Assembly (NCBI RefSeq): GCF_000964685.1
Contig: NZ_LANS01000001.1
Location: forward strand, 992,001-1,056,000
DNA length: 64,000 bases
Reading direction: 5' to 3'
From: Anaplasma phagocytophilum str. Webster
Lineage (GTDB): Bacteria > Pseudomonadota > Alphaproteobacteria > Rickettsiales > Anaplasmataceae
Position numbers and translations under genes: made by a program. Below are positions 41,343 to 51,867 of the stretch, one piece after another (the stretch's first letter is position 1; each line of letters begins with the position of its first letter). A model generated the notes under the pieces. That model made no database searches and was not told where the DNA came from. It worked only from the letters and a program-made list of their open reading frames with translations.

Positions 41343-42059
41343 GCATTTGTTTCTGGGGGAGAAGGGCTACTATGTGCGAGCTCTTTTCCCTTACGGAAGT
41401 GCATTAATGAACTCCGTGTTCTATTCTCCAATCTGAGTTCTGAATGGGGACCTAAGTTTCCTGGCTGTGGGTATCAGTAAAGTTTAAAGCATAAGGGTAC
41501 CTGTGCAGTGGTCTTAGAAGTTAAAATCCAGAGAGGGGTGATCTAATAATCTGACACTTTTCTTCTTTATCCAGTTTTGTTACAGCCATTGTTCAAAAAG
41601 AATGTAGTGGTCATAGATTTTCACATATTACGGTATGTGATCTGTAGTAACACTGCTTGTAAATAGGGAGATATGACTAATAAAAATCAGGAAAATTTTT
41701 CCTATATGCTAGCTATACAAAGGATATAAAAAGCATCTCCGCTATAATATCTGTAAGGTTACCGTATATTGTTTTAAGAACTTGAAAGGTTGTTGTTAGG
41801 TACCCTGAAGCAAAGTACAATTAATAAGTGCTTGGGGATTTGATGTAGCACATATTTTAACTCGTTGCTAGTAAGGTCCTTAAATTAGTTTTTGCTGCAA
41901 AAAAATACTACTAGAAAAAAATACTACTAGCTATGCTACTAGCGCACCAGGAATAATAATTTCAGCATATTCTCGGTGGGGATACAGCACTCTTCTAATG
42001 GTAAAGAGGTGTATGTTTCTCCACATTATGTCACGAGCTGCCTCAGCAATGAGTTACGA

Positions 42060-42200
42060 ATGCAGGACTCTTTCTCTGATAAGCAGCGGGCCGTTGATGC
42101 TGCTATTGGTCAGATAGAACGCGCTTTTGCGTGGATCTATTATGACGCTACGTAATAGCCCTGTAGAAGCTGATGAAGATTTACTACTTCTGCTGGAGAT
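42060..42200 (+). pseudogene. recA: recA 5' fragment relic
   Basis: Reads MQDSFSDKQRAVDAAIGQIE then RAF, the start of RecA. After a one-base loss the next frame continues GSIMTLR and NSPVEADE, again in RecA order. A stop follows at 42153 in the first frame. The rest of recA is missing. The functional gene must be outside this window. Confidence 0.8.
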
Positions 42201-42229
42201 ATGTGTTATGCGGTTAGTGTCATACTATT

Positions 42230-42895
42230 ATACTGAGCCATGATCTAAGGATAGTCCAGTCATTGTAGGCCATACATCGGGATGTTGTCTGGAATACACG
42301 TGAACAGTAACTACTCAAAAAACTCAGGAGCACGGCTTGTTTTGTACTTCATCATGCATACTGTGCTGCAGTTAGGGTAGTGCTTGAGAGGCGCTGCTAG
42401 CATACATAATAACTCCGTGAATGCGAGCATGTTTTAAGAGATGCGCCTTTGTATGCGTCTGCGCAGGATTATTGCCGTATACCACCTCTTCAAGATCGCT
42501 CTCAGGGACGAGGGTCTTCATCATTGGTTATAGCAGATGAAAGATGCTGTGAAGCAACATCTGTATTTCCATCATTTTATAGAAGTGGCTGTAGAGTAAC
42601 GTGGTGGTTCATGCCTAGAGGTTATACTAACGGGATCCTCTGAGCTACATGCCATAGTAAGATCTCTCATTTCATATGTAAAAGTATTGCTGGTGCTGCG
42701 ATCTTCATAATTCCCCATATAGATATTAGGTCCCATCATACATAATAGGCATATTGGCACTGTCACTGAGAAAACTACCGAAAGTGGTATTATAAAGGCG
42801 CGGCAACTAGTGCTGTCCAAACAAAAGATACTAGATTTATTGTGAGTGATTTGAAGAGGTCGCTTATTGTAGCAGTATTCCTTTTTTCTCCCATA
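42230..42895 (-). pseudogene. Decayed 3' part of a relative of the 350-aa membrane gene
   Basis: Aligns with about 10135-10835, in the same orientation, with many substitutions and indels. On the minus strand the readable part includes VTVPICLLCMMGPNIYMGNYEDR, where the intact protein has VPVYLLCATVHHIYQGNYEDR (matching core: GNYEDR). The 3' non-coding flank is duplicated too. No start is present. Confidence 0.85.
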
Positions 42896-43693
42896 GCTCG
42901 CTGTTGAATCGCTTAAGGTGAGAGTATTGCTCAGCGATTTTTAGCCTTCTGTTTCTAATAGTTTTTTAACACGATTTTCTTTTTATACGCACTTATTTGT
43001 GCCTTAGCTAAGACATGCTAAAATTTATTAAGAATTCTTAATTCCTGATAGTGCCTCTGAAAAAACTAGGTTAACTAAGAGCTAAATTGCATTGTACCGA
43101 AGCAAAAGAGAATACAGTGGAGAGTTATACGCTCCATTTCAATTTGATTCCTAACATAGCATGAAACCCAACATCGAACTTCAGAAAAAGCTCCAGAGGC
43201 AATAGTGCAAACCTCTAGGTAAAAGCTGTATTACATACCTTAGTCAAGATTAAACAGTTTTTATGCGCTGCGTTTTCTCTTTATAACACATCCTTGTCTA
43301 CACCCACATAGCCCTACAAACTTTACCGTCAAGCTTCACCTGTTCAAGTTTTTAGAATGTATCTGCAACTATATGTATTTTTTACTAGCCTACGTAACGA
43401 TGTAACCCTCTATATTTCCTATAGTGCAGGTATACTGTTAGTCTAGTGATCCCGCAATAGATAGGAAAACCATTGAGAAATCTAGATTATTGTATTTTCA
43501 AGGGGCTAGAATTTTTTGTTAAGAAGTCGCTACGGAGCATCCAGATATCTGGTAAGTGCAATTCTTCTCTTCGGGTAACGGAATGAGATATACAAAGGTA
43601 AGGATACTGCCGCGTGTACCCTGTTTTAGTGCTGCCGTATAGATAAAACTGTACCACCAATGGTACTGTGTTGTCAGTCAACCCTTCTGAATT

Positions 43694-44438
43694 ACTTAAC
43701 TATTACATCAAAGCAGGTAAATTGTATTGAGTAATAATGAAGTTGCTAACTAGGTGTACTTTTGCGCCTTATAATGTACAAACAAAACGCTGCAGACGAC
43801 ATGCTTTGCAGAGTCTGATTCTGGATCGAGTACTGTATAGAAAGATATCAATCATCTGCTGTCTCGAAAGCGTAGCCTGAAAGCTTAACTACCTTAAGTA
43901 ACCAACCATCCTTCGTAACAAGAGTAGTGCTCTTCCAATGCTCTGGATACAGCAAGACAGAGATGGGATTCCCTTAACAATCTTGCGCTTTCTCGTCGCA
44001 GAAGAAGACAAACTTGGCTTTTACGTCTGCATCATATCATAGAAATTAGAGCAGGGATTGGGCTATTAAGATACTTACGGCACTTCCGCATTTTTATGCA
44101 CAATAAGTACATGAGTAAAGGATCCTTTGCAGATGCAATAAACACTCACGCGTATATGCCATATGCTACAATGAACAATCATATGAAATGGTGAATTGGG
44201 ATGCTGCAAGGAATGGAAGATTGAGATGAAAGCATCTGTCGCAAAAGCTTTGGAAAATACATTGTAACATTAAGGTTTCAATCTCCTTGAGAAACTGTAA
44301 AGTACACAAAATTAGCGGCTGTTGCACAAGAAGTAAACTTTCACTCTGGATGTTAACTCTTTAAAGGCTAACGTACACCTGGTTAGCAACTCCATTATTA
44401 CTCAATACAATTTACCTGCTTTGACGTTACGGTTAAGC
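43694..44438. repeat. 745-bp segment bounded by a 66-bp imperfect inverted repeat
   Basis: Bases 43694-43759 match the reverse complement of 44373-44438 over 66 bases with about eight mismatches (core ATTACTCAATACAATTTACC). The interior, about 613 bases, has on the minus strand a coding-like stretch with PISVLLYPEHWKST and TKDGWLLKVVKLSG, broken by stops. No transposase or target-site duplication seen. It could be an inverted duplication or a decayed mobile unit. Confidence 0.7.
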
Positions 44439-44729
44439 AATGCGTTCAGGAGGTTTCGTTTGTTGTAATCAATTTGCTAGTGTGTTTGCAGATGCTGTAA
44501 TATGTAGTGGTGCAAAAGCATACGACCAAGCAATATTTCACGAATGATCTTTATATAACGATCTCAACATAGGACGCGTTATTTAAGATAAATGGAGTGC
44601 TTCCAGTTTATTATTTCTGCAACACTGATAACGCAGATAGTTGCCGTTTAGGCACTTATAGCTCAAAAAACACTTGCCTGATAGGTTAAAAAACATACAA
44701 TTAATTCTACCGGGGAGTGAATTCAGGTA

Positions 44730-44797
44730 GCCCCGCTCTACTTAAGATAAAGTGTGTGTGTTACCTAATGGTTATGCATTGACCGCAGAGCGGGGCC
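44730..44797. other. 10-bp inverted repeat, long loop
   Basis: GCCCCGCTCT (44730-44739) pairs with AGAGCGGGGC (44788-44797) across 48 bases. GC-rich stems are rare in this AT-rich stretch. Role unknown. Confidence 0.5.
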
Positions 44798-45949
44798 TAG
44801 CGGCTTAATTAATTTCTTAATCAAGCCACACCGCATTGTAGCTGCAGTGAGTTTCCTAGTCAATAGGGATATTAAATTTTTCCATTTCCATGAGGATGTA
44901 TTTCTTCTTTGATGCCAAATACATCATATACATAGATAAGTATCTATTTGCGCTACTGTATGCCGCAATGTGGCTATTATTGCCTATGGTAGCGCATTTT
45001 GTGCCAAAAGCCTGGTTACTCTAGTTGTGTTGTACTATGTTCATACAGTTTTGCGCTATACAAAACATTTGCATATCTAATGTTATATTTATTAAATAAG
45101 TTTACCAAAAAATTTTTACTATATTATAATTTTTTAATTATGCAATCTCAAAATATCTTACTTTTTAAGTATATCGCACCTATGTGTGATGTCTTTAATT
45201 TTCTAGATGCCATGTCTCATTAGTCACTACTCTGCTGACTTGTGGCAGATATAATGTGGTGCATTAATAAGAATTTAATTAATAAACTTCTATGCTTAGG
45301 CATCTAACATCTTATGGCTTTTATTTCAGTAAGTTACAACATTTGAAGTTTTTACCCCGAGAGGTTTTTAAGGCATTTGCGATACTGTAGTTAAAATTAA
45401 CTGCTAGAAATGGATTGTGAGTATTGGCTTATTTTGCGTAGTCATTTAAGTATTCAGGACTTATAGAGATACCATTCAAAGGGGGATTTTATGAGAATCC
45501 GCAACTTCTATAGCGTAAAAGCAGTGAGCACGTTGATATTTTCTCATTATAGTACTGGCAGCTTTGTCCACTCACCTCCTTAAATGATAGGGAGGTGATA
45601 TAACTTCTGTGCGGTAAAAACCGGTTACTGTGCCGGCTAAAAATTGATGCAGTTCTACCCGCTTGGGTGGTAGAACTTCCCCGCAAAAATGTACCTCTAC
45701 TCCATTGGGTGTTGTTCCTATTCCAGGTGCAACACCTTAAGACGGATCAGCCTAATAATATTGTGCGCGGTATGACGCGCATGATACAGGTGCGTTAAAA
45801 GCATTGAATAATCAGCAAGTTGGTACTTTTTTAAAGATTCGTACGACATACGAATAGTTTCTACATGCGCAAGAAGCAAATCTAGGCGCTTTAGGCATTG
45901 TACATGAGCGAGGGCCGTAGAAGTGTTTTTTATTAGGTATGCTGGCTAC

Positions 45950-46245
45950 TTTTTCTTAAATAATTTTATATTGCTTCTAAATAGTAAAGTGATCGGTATA
46001 AGCACAGCCACTTGTCATATAATACCTTCATTGACTATAAGAAAAGCAGCACATAGTGCAATTCCTGTTTTACCAAATCCAGCATCACCGCATATTAGCC
46101 GTCTATGACTTTGCCACCACTTGCATGGTCATTAGCTGCTATGGCTTTCAGCTGGGCTTCTGTTTCGACATAAGGGCATTCTTTGCAAAAGTCTATGTAC
46201 AAGAGCTGGGTAGAAATCTACTTCCGTTAGCTAATTTACGCATAT
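45950..46245 (-). pseudogene. mfd: mfd fragment relic
   Basis: On the minus strand it reads CPYVETEAQLKAIA, then after a frameshift RRLICGDAGFGKTGIALC and AAFLIVNEG, then VAVLIPITLLF. This is the Q-motif, helicase motif I and motif Ia of the transcription-repair coupling factor Mfd (family D-R-L-x-C-G-D-V-G-F-G-K-T-E). Stops and frameshifts interrupt it. The parent gene is not in the window. Confidence 0.85.
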
Positions 46246-46559
46246 CTTTGGAATGTAAGAGGGTTTTTGCAAGATCATTTATGCGCTTTTTCAGCTATAA
46301 GACATTTAGAAAACTAACATATATTCTGTGCGTGAAAACATCTTCCAAAGAGTATGTAACCGATATCGCGGTGGAGGTGTTAACTTTCTATGGCTAAGGA
46401 GATTTTGATTAACATGGGTAGCATATCAATGAATATGCTTAGGTATTATAACTTTTTTGAATTCTCCATTTTCTCATATCATAAGCCATCGAGGTTTTGC
46501 TTGTAGCCGATAAACGGCACTTATATACCTTGTGTATAGATTATGATGGTAGCTTCTGG

Positions 46560-46752
46560 GTATACTGCTAATAACGCTGTAAGCTCTCAGGACGCATTTA
46601 TCAGCATTGTTACATCATAAAAAAACCCTACAAATCATGTAAGATGAGTGATGCTTCTGCATATTACGCGAGCTATACCATGCATGACTGGGCATTAGGA
46701 GCTCTCACATAGTTTTTGCAGATGTGGGGGGAATATTGCGCCAATTACATAC
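46560..46752 (-). pseudogene. Fragment of the 1528-aa protein gene
   Basis: Aligns with 23738-23930 in the same orientation. Shared blocks include CTAATAACGCTGTAAGCTCT, AAAAACCCTAC and CTCTCACATAGT. Scattered substitutions and small indels destroy the frame. It corresponds to about codons 227-291 of the intact gene. Confidence 0.85.
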
Positions 46753-46924
46753 GCACAAAAATTCCTGACTGATACCTAAAATATACAAATTAATAAACTT
46801 AGGTATGTGTACTTAACCTGTGACTTGATCCTTCTAAATAATGCAACTCAAGCTTTAGATCACCTAACCAAGGTATCGGTCTATTGTGCGTTTCAGAGTT
46901 ACGTCAATTTTCCACCATTAGGAG

Positions 46925-47398
46925 CATCATAGCTCCGATCCTGTTACCGTGTATCACCTGTAGGTAATGCTTACCCTTTAAAATTTCACTTCTCAAAAAC
47001 ACATACTAAATTGCTGGTTTTTTGTTGCTTACTCAGCTTGCCTGGAGTGGGATGCAGGTTTTTTGTGAGTTTGCTAGTTACGTATATTCTCTGCCGTTGA
47101 GAACACAATTATTATGACGCCATTGTTGTGTGTCACAGGTGACTAATGCTCATCTTATAAAAGTTTCACTTTTTCAAAAACGTCATATCGGCTTTTGGGG
47201 AATTATTTGGCTCTGCTTGCCTGAGTGGGATGCAGGCCTTTTGTAAGTTTTCTAGTTACGTATATTCTCTGCCGTTGGGAACACAATTATTATGATGCCA
47301 GTGTTGTGTGTTACAGGTGACTAATGCTTATCTTATAAAAGTTTCACTTTTTCAAAAACGTCATATCGGCTTTCGGGGAATTATTTGGCTCTGCTTGC
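46925..47398. repeat. Tandem repeat, about 180-bp unit, 2.6 copies
   Basis: Two full units (about 47035-47214 and 47215-47392) share GCATATTCTCTGCCGTTG-like and TTCAAAAACGTCATATCGGC blocks at about 90 percent by eye. A more diverged partial unit precedes them from about 46925. No reading frame survives in both units. An inverted 10-bp pair (47404-47413 with 47441-47450, CGTTTTACAT) follows. Confidence 0.8.
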
Positions 47399-48021
47399 TT
47401 AGTCGTTTTACATTATAGAAAAATGTCTGTTGCTAAGCAGATGTAAAACGTCATGCTCTTCATTGATTAACGTACTAGCGCCGTGTGGTCATTGAAACAT
47501 GCACGGATGTACAGCAGTAATATCTTATGGGTACGCTAGTAGCAACAGAAATAATAGTAATCTTGCAGGGTATTTGACTATATCTTATCGTATCACCCAT
47601 ATGTTGCGTAACCTGGTTTTTTTACAATATACGATCAGGGAAATCGGATAGTAGTGATGCGCGCACGGGCATCAAGCAATAATACTCCATGGGAGTACCA
47701 TAACGATATAAGGGTATTTGATAGCACTTCATCTGTTATCTATTAAACCGATTTTTCGTCAATCTTATAGCAGTAGAAAATATGACATCTTACCCGGAGG
47801 AAGAGCAGTGCTATTTTCGCTATCGCAACGAACATCGAACTATGCTTCAATGGGTTCTTTGCTTGAGAGATTTTGCCTTGCAGGGAGGAATTCTATCATT
47901 GAGTGATGAGTTCAGAGGTAATACGACGGGCATGTTCTGCTCTCATATTCATAGAGGAATCTTTGCCTCATATGCCCATCAATAATTGACAAGAATGTCA
48001 CGCAGATAATAGCCTTTATAT

Positions 48022-48212
48022 AAGGAAAGCAAAAGACCTGAAAAGGCTGCCGAGAAGCTACTGAAGCATTAATAGAATGCCTGTTATGTGTATACGATGG
48101 TGAGGCAAGTAGTCAGACTGGAAATTGCCGTAACGGAAAGCTAAGGCACTACTACTGAAAGCAAAGTTGATAGGGGTTTTTGCGATCAAAGTACGATGTG
48201 ATAATAATGCTC
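48022..48212 (+). pseudogene. uvrC: Inverted fragment of uvrC 5' part
   Basis: On the plus strand it matches uvrC codons about 41-110, including the exact block GGAAAGCAAAAGACCTGAAA and TGTATACGATGGTGA. Small deletions break the frame. It lies head-on, only 17 bases beyond the stop of the intact minus-strand uvrC. Confidence 0.92.
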
Positions 48213-48228
48213 AGTTACTCTTTAGTAT

Positions 48229-50073
48229 TCATGCACGTAACGTAGTTTGCGACTCTTTAAGATAGTCTGCTACGCGTTTTGCTAGTTTTAAACTAATTCC
48301 AGGAACCTTGCTTATTTCCTCCACTCGAGCATGTTTCATTGCTTGAATGGAACCAAAATAAGCTAGTATTGCTTTGCCTTTAGTTTTTCCAATACCTGGA
48401 ATATCATTAAGGAGTGTAGAGAATTGCAGCTTACCATCACGGCTTTTTCTATGAGAAGTTATGGCAAATCTGTGTGCTTCGTCACGTAATCTACAAAGAA
48501 AGTGCATAAGCTTACTCGCTGGATCTAAAGACAGCTTTTCTCCATTTGAAAGATAAAAAACCTCTGTGCCAGCTACGCGTCCAGGACCCTTTGCAATACA
48601 TGCAAACGGTATACCCAGGCGCGATAGTTCGCCATATACTGCTGATCTCTGGCCGCGACCTCCATCAATTAGGATAAAATCAGGCAATACATCTGGTATC
48701 TCTTTAAACCTGCGGGAGATAACTTCATGCATCATAGAGCAATCATCACCGTTGGTTACGGTATTTATCTTAAACTTCCTATACTCTTTTTTTAGGAGAC
48801 CATCTTTTCCGCACACTACCATGACTCCATACGGATGAGTGCCAGAAATGTGGCTATTATCGTATATCTCTATTCTTTCAGGCGCTTTCAGTAAATCAAA
48901 AAATGTGGCAAATTCTTCTAAATCTGTATCTTGCGCAGTATTTCGTACCCTACGATTTAAGGCTTCCATAGCGTAATTCCGAGCTAATCCCATAGCTTTC
49001 AATTCATCTCTAGTAGCGGGAAGCCTAATATCTACTTCGCGCTTCATAAGCTGCTTAATGGCAGTGCTCATTATGTTAGTGTCATAATCGGAAGGCAGGT
49101 CTACATAGACTACAGAAGGAAAATCATTGTATATTTGCAACATAAACATATTTACAATATCTGCGTCTGATGCATTACCGACGCTTTCTATAAAATAAGG
49201 CTGGCTTCCGTAATTTACTCCATCTCTAAAAAAAACCACTTGCATACAGTATAAGTCTTGGCGTTTGTAAACGGCTATGAAGTCCACATCACCATGTATT
49301 CCCGTCTGAAATCCCATGCATTCCTTCATGGATTTGAGAGCATGCAGCCTATCACGGCATACTATAGCACTTTCATAATCTTGATTATTGCTAAACCTGC
49401 ACATCATCTCAAACAGCTCGCACTGTATTTCTTTACTCTGTCCCGTGAGGGCTTTGTGGGCCATTTGTACCGCTTTTGCGTAATCTTCTTCTGTGATTTT
49501 TTGCATGCAGGGCGCTGAGCAATTTTTAATTTCGTACTCAATGCATGGTCTGGCTCTTGTAGCGAAAAAGTTATCCGGACACGACCGTAGTAGAAACGCT
49601 TTTTTGATTGTTGCAATTATGTGCCTTGTCATGACAGACGATAAAAATGGGCCGTATAATCCGGTATAGCGTCCCTCGGATCTCTTTTCTCTATGAAGTA
49701 CGATACGGGGATATTTATGCTTTGAAAACAATATATAAGGATAAAATTTATCGTCCCTCATGATTATATTGTACTTTGGCTTCAGGGACTTTATCAGCTT
49801 TGCTTCCAGTAGCAGCGCTTCTGTTTCATTCTCTGTTACGGTAATTTCCAGTCTGACGATCTGCTTCACCATCGTATACACATTAACAGACATTCTATTA
49901 ATGCTTAAGTAGCTACTCAGCCGCTTTTTCAGGTCTTTTGCTTTCCCTACATAGAGTAGGCGGTCTTCTGTGCCAAACATCTTGTATACTCCGGGAACGC
50001 TTTTCCGGACAGAACATGTAGCTTTTTTTAGAGCGTAAAAAGCGTCATTCAAGCGTTCATTTGAGTTTTTCAC
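48229..50073 (-). CDS. uvrC: Excinuclease ABC subunit C
   Basis: A 614-aa nuclease that makes both incisions in nucleotide excision repair with UvrA and UvrB. The GIY-YIG domain is at the N-terminus (PGVYKMF ... LLYVGKAKDLKKRL). A UVR domain lies around residue 205-240 (NNQDYESAIVCRDRL). The RNase H-like nuclease has EIYDNSHISG and ILIDGGRGQ. Two helix-hairpin-helix motifs (IPGIGKTKGKAIL and VPGISLKLAKRV) end the protein. Full length. Its 5' part exists as a decayed inverted copy at 48022-48212. Confidence 0.97.
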   Translation of the reverse strand: MKNSNERLNDAFYALKKATCSVRKSVPGVYKMFGTEDRLLYVGKAKDLKKRLSSYLSINRMSVNVYTMVKQIVRLEITVTENETEALLLEAKLIKSLKPKYNIIMRDDKFYPYILFSKHKYPRIVLHREKRSEGRYTGLYGPFLSSVMTRHIIATIKKAFLLRSCPDNFFATRARPCIEYEIKNCSAPCMQKITEEDYAKAVQMAHKALTGQSKEIQCELFEMMCRFSNNQDYESAIVCRDRLHALKSMKECMGFQTGIHGDVDFIAVYKRQDLYCMQVVFFRDGVNYGSQPYFIESVGNASDADIVNMFMLQIYNDFPSVVYVDLPSDYDTNIMSTAIKQLMKREVDIRLPATRDELKAMGLARNYAMEALNRRVRNTAQDTDLEEFATFFDLLKAPERIEIYDNSHISGTHPYGVMVVCGKDGLLKKEYRKFKINTVTNGDDCSMMHEVISRRFKEIPDVLPDFILIDGGRGQRSAVYGELSRLGIPFACIAKGPGRVAGTEVFYLSNGEKLSLDPASKLMHFLCRLRDEAHRFAITSHRKSRDGKLQFSTLLNDIPGIGKTKGKAILAYFGSIQAMKHARVEEISKVPGISLKLAKRVADYLKESQTTLRA

Positions 50074-50392
50074 GATATTTCTACATATTCTTAATGGTGC
50101 CTTTATGTGATTATAACTTATAACAGTTTTGTGGTCTTCAACGCAGAATACACGCTTTTATTATGGGATAAGAGTACGCATTGATATTGTATCAGTTTTT
50201 GACGAACGCTATTACCATTTCGGAACCATATAGAAAGCAAATAAATTCACTCAGGAATCATGAATTGTACTGCAACCTGTGCTTAAGCAAAGATGCGCAA
50301 TGTGCCTGTGCTGGATATTAATGAGCTTGGCTGTTAGGTTATGCAGAGGAGGTAAAAACATGCAATCCTGCGCATACGTTGTAAGCATTCGG

Positions 50393-50629
50393 TCAATTAG
50401 GCGGAAAAAAATAGCGCTCCACACTCATAACGAAATTATCATGCAAAATGCGATCTATAAAATTAGCCTTCTCTAATATACTGGTACAATATGATATATA
50501 TGTCATACTTACTAGTAGAAATGTTGCATTAATACTCAAAGGAATATTACTCATTTCGTTGATGGGTGAGCTAAGCTGCGACACCTCCTCCAGAGCATGT
50601 GTAGGAACGTTAAAGTTAAGCTTAGGCAT
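50393..50629 (-). CDS. Possible small gene, 78 codons, unassigned
   Basis: The frame MPKLNFNVPTHALEEV... continues through a hydrophobic centre (INATFLLVSMTYISYC) to a stop at 50393. Composition looks protein-like, but I see no ribosome site and no family. It may be a gene remnant. Confidence 0.25.
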   Translation of the reverse strand: MPKLNFNVPTHALEEVSQLSSPINEMSNIPLSINATFLLVSMTYISYCTSILEKANFIDRILHDNFVMSVERYFFPPN

Positions 50630-50659
50630 GCCACTATACTAATATAATAAAGGATTCGC

Positions 50660-50824
50660 CATTATAGAGGGGTACATGCTTACAGGAACCATGTGAGTAA
50701 CAGGTCGCTTTGTGAGGTGATTAGTGGAGTTATTAATGGGTGTCCCGATATTGAGCGCATATTGACTAGGATAAAGTTTTCCAAAATGAGGGGTACACAT
50801 ACCGACTGTAGCCATTGGGCGTGA
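50660..50824 (+). pseudogene. Probable mutS fragment relic
   Basis: The open frame reads NRSLCEVISGVINGCPDIER then ILTRIKFSKMRG. The P-D-I-E-R-I-L-T-R-I core matches the MutS core-domain motif (D-x-E-R-x-L-x-R). Nothing else of mutS is seen on either side. Assignment rests on this short block. Confidence 0.5.
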
Positions 50825-50968
50825 ATCTTCGCTACATGATAGGGAAAGATAAAGTGTGACACTCTAGAGTAGGCAAGCCGTTAGCATATGAATGCACTAG
50901 GTTGTGTGCTGTCCCGGTGGTGCTCAGAGTTTATATTTGAGCTTGTTTTGGGCATGCAAAGAGTATTA

Positions 50969-51173
50969 GAGTGCCAGAGCATAAAACTGACACCAGGAAT
51001 AGGTGCTTCTCTGTGGATCTATGATCAACGTGATGATACAAAGAGCACGTGGCGACTAGCAGACAGCAATCCTGGAATCACAAAATGATAGAGCATGCAT
51101 TTTCGCTAGTGTGAGTCATGAGGCAAAAACTATACTAATGCTCCGCACATAGATGAGCACGTAAGAATTTGCT
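50969..51173. repeat. About 200-bp direct repeat, copy A
   Basis: Recurs at 51251-51444 with few changes. Shared blocks include AGTGCCAGAGCATAAAACTG, GATGATACAAAGAGCACGTG and GTAAGAATTTGCT. Copy A has a few extra bases near 51085-51120. No gene recognised in either. Confidence 0.9.
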
Positions 51174-51250
51174 GTGCGTAATTTAAATTCAAGCATGTTT
51201 TTTTCAGAGCATTTGTTGCTATTTGTCTCTATGCAAAAAATTTAAGACTG

Positions 51251-51444
51251 AAGTGCCAGAGCATAAAACTGACACCAGGAATAGGTGCTTCTCTGTGGAT
51301 CTATGATAAACGTGATGATACAAAGAGCACGTGGCGACTGGCAGACAGCAATCCTGGAATCATTAGTAGAGCATGCATTTCCACTGGTATGAGGCAAAAA
51401 CTATACTAATGCTCTGTACATAGATGAGCGCGTAAGAATTTGCT
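51251..51444. repeat. About 200-bp direct repeat, copy B
   Basis: Second copy of 50969-51173, separated from it by about 77 bases. Confidence 0.9.
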
Positions 51445-51652
51445 ATTTTCGTGGCGCCATTCAATGCCGGGCTATTACCCATAGCATGTGGTGTTATTGA
51501 TTTAATACAGGTAAGAAATAAAAAGTTTAAGGTGGATTCTGATATACACGCTAAGCATTGTACTGCCTATTCCACTGGCATACTAAGGACTTAGGCTGCA
51601 ATCTTATATGCTTACAAAGACTATAGAAAGAACTAGGGAACGGTAAGTATGT

Positions 51653-51812
51653 GCGCAGCTATCGACATACACATATCACCATCTAGCTCTTGGAAGAAAG
51701 CTACGTGTAGAGATCTCCATACAGTTATGTATGGTATTGCCAGCATATACCGTATTGCCCATTAGTTGCCTTAGTTCTATAGATTCGGCGCTGATGTTTT
51801 GGTAGGAGATTC
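51653..51812. repeat. About 155-bp direct repeat flanking the octamer array, left copy
   Basis: Matches 52216-52374 with about 85-90 percent identity by eye; shared blocks include AAGCTACGTGTAGAGATC and TTAGTTCTATAGATTCGGC. The octamer array lies between the copies. Confidence 0.85.
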
Positions 51813-51867
51813 CGGCAGCAATATGATATCAGCAAGATGTTGACAACCAGCTATAAATTGTAAATGT

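Larger units (their letters stand above)
41343..48228. other. 6.9-kb gene graveyard
   Basis: No intact gene between htpG and uvrC. The region holds recognisable decayed pieces, listed separately: recA, a relative of the 350-aa membrane gene, mfd, a piece of the 1528-aa gene, an inverted uvrC piece, an inverted-repeat-bounded segment and a 180-bp tandem repeat. Further coding-like but unassigned scraps occur near 43090-43210, 43487-43681, 44470-44590, 45640-45900 and 47782-47985. The stretch 44880-45300 is very AT-rich. Confidence 0.8.
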
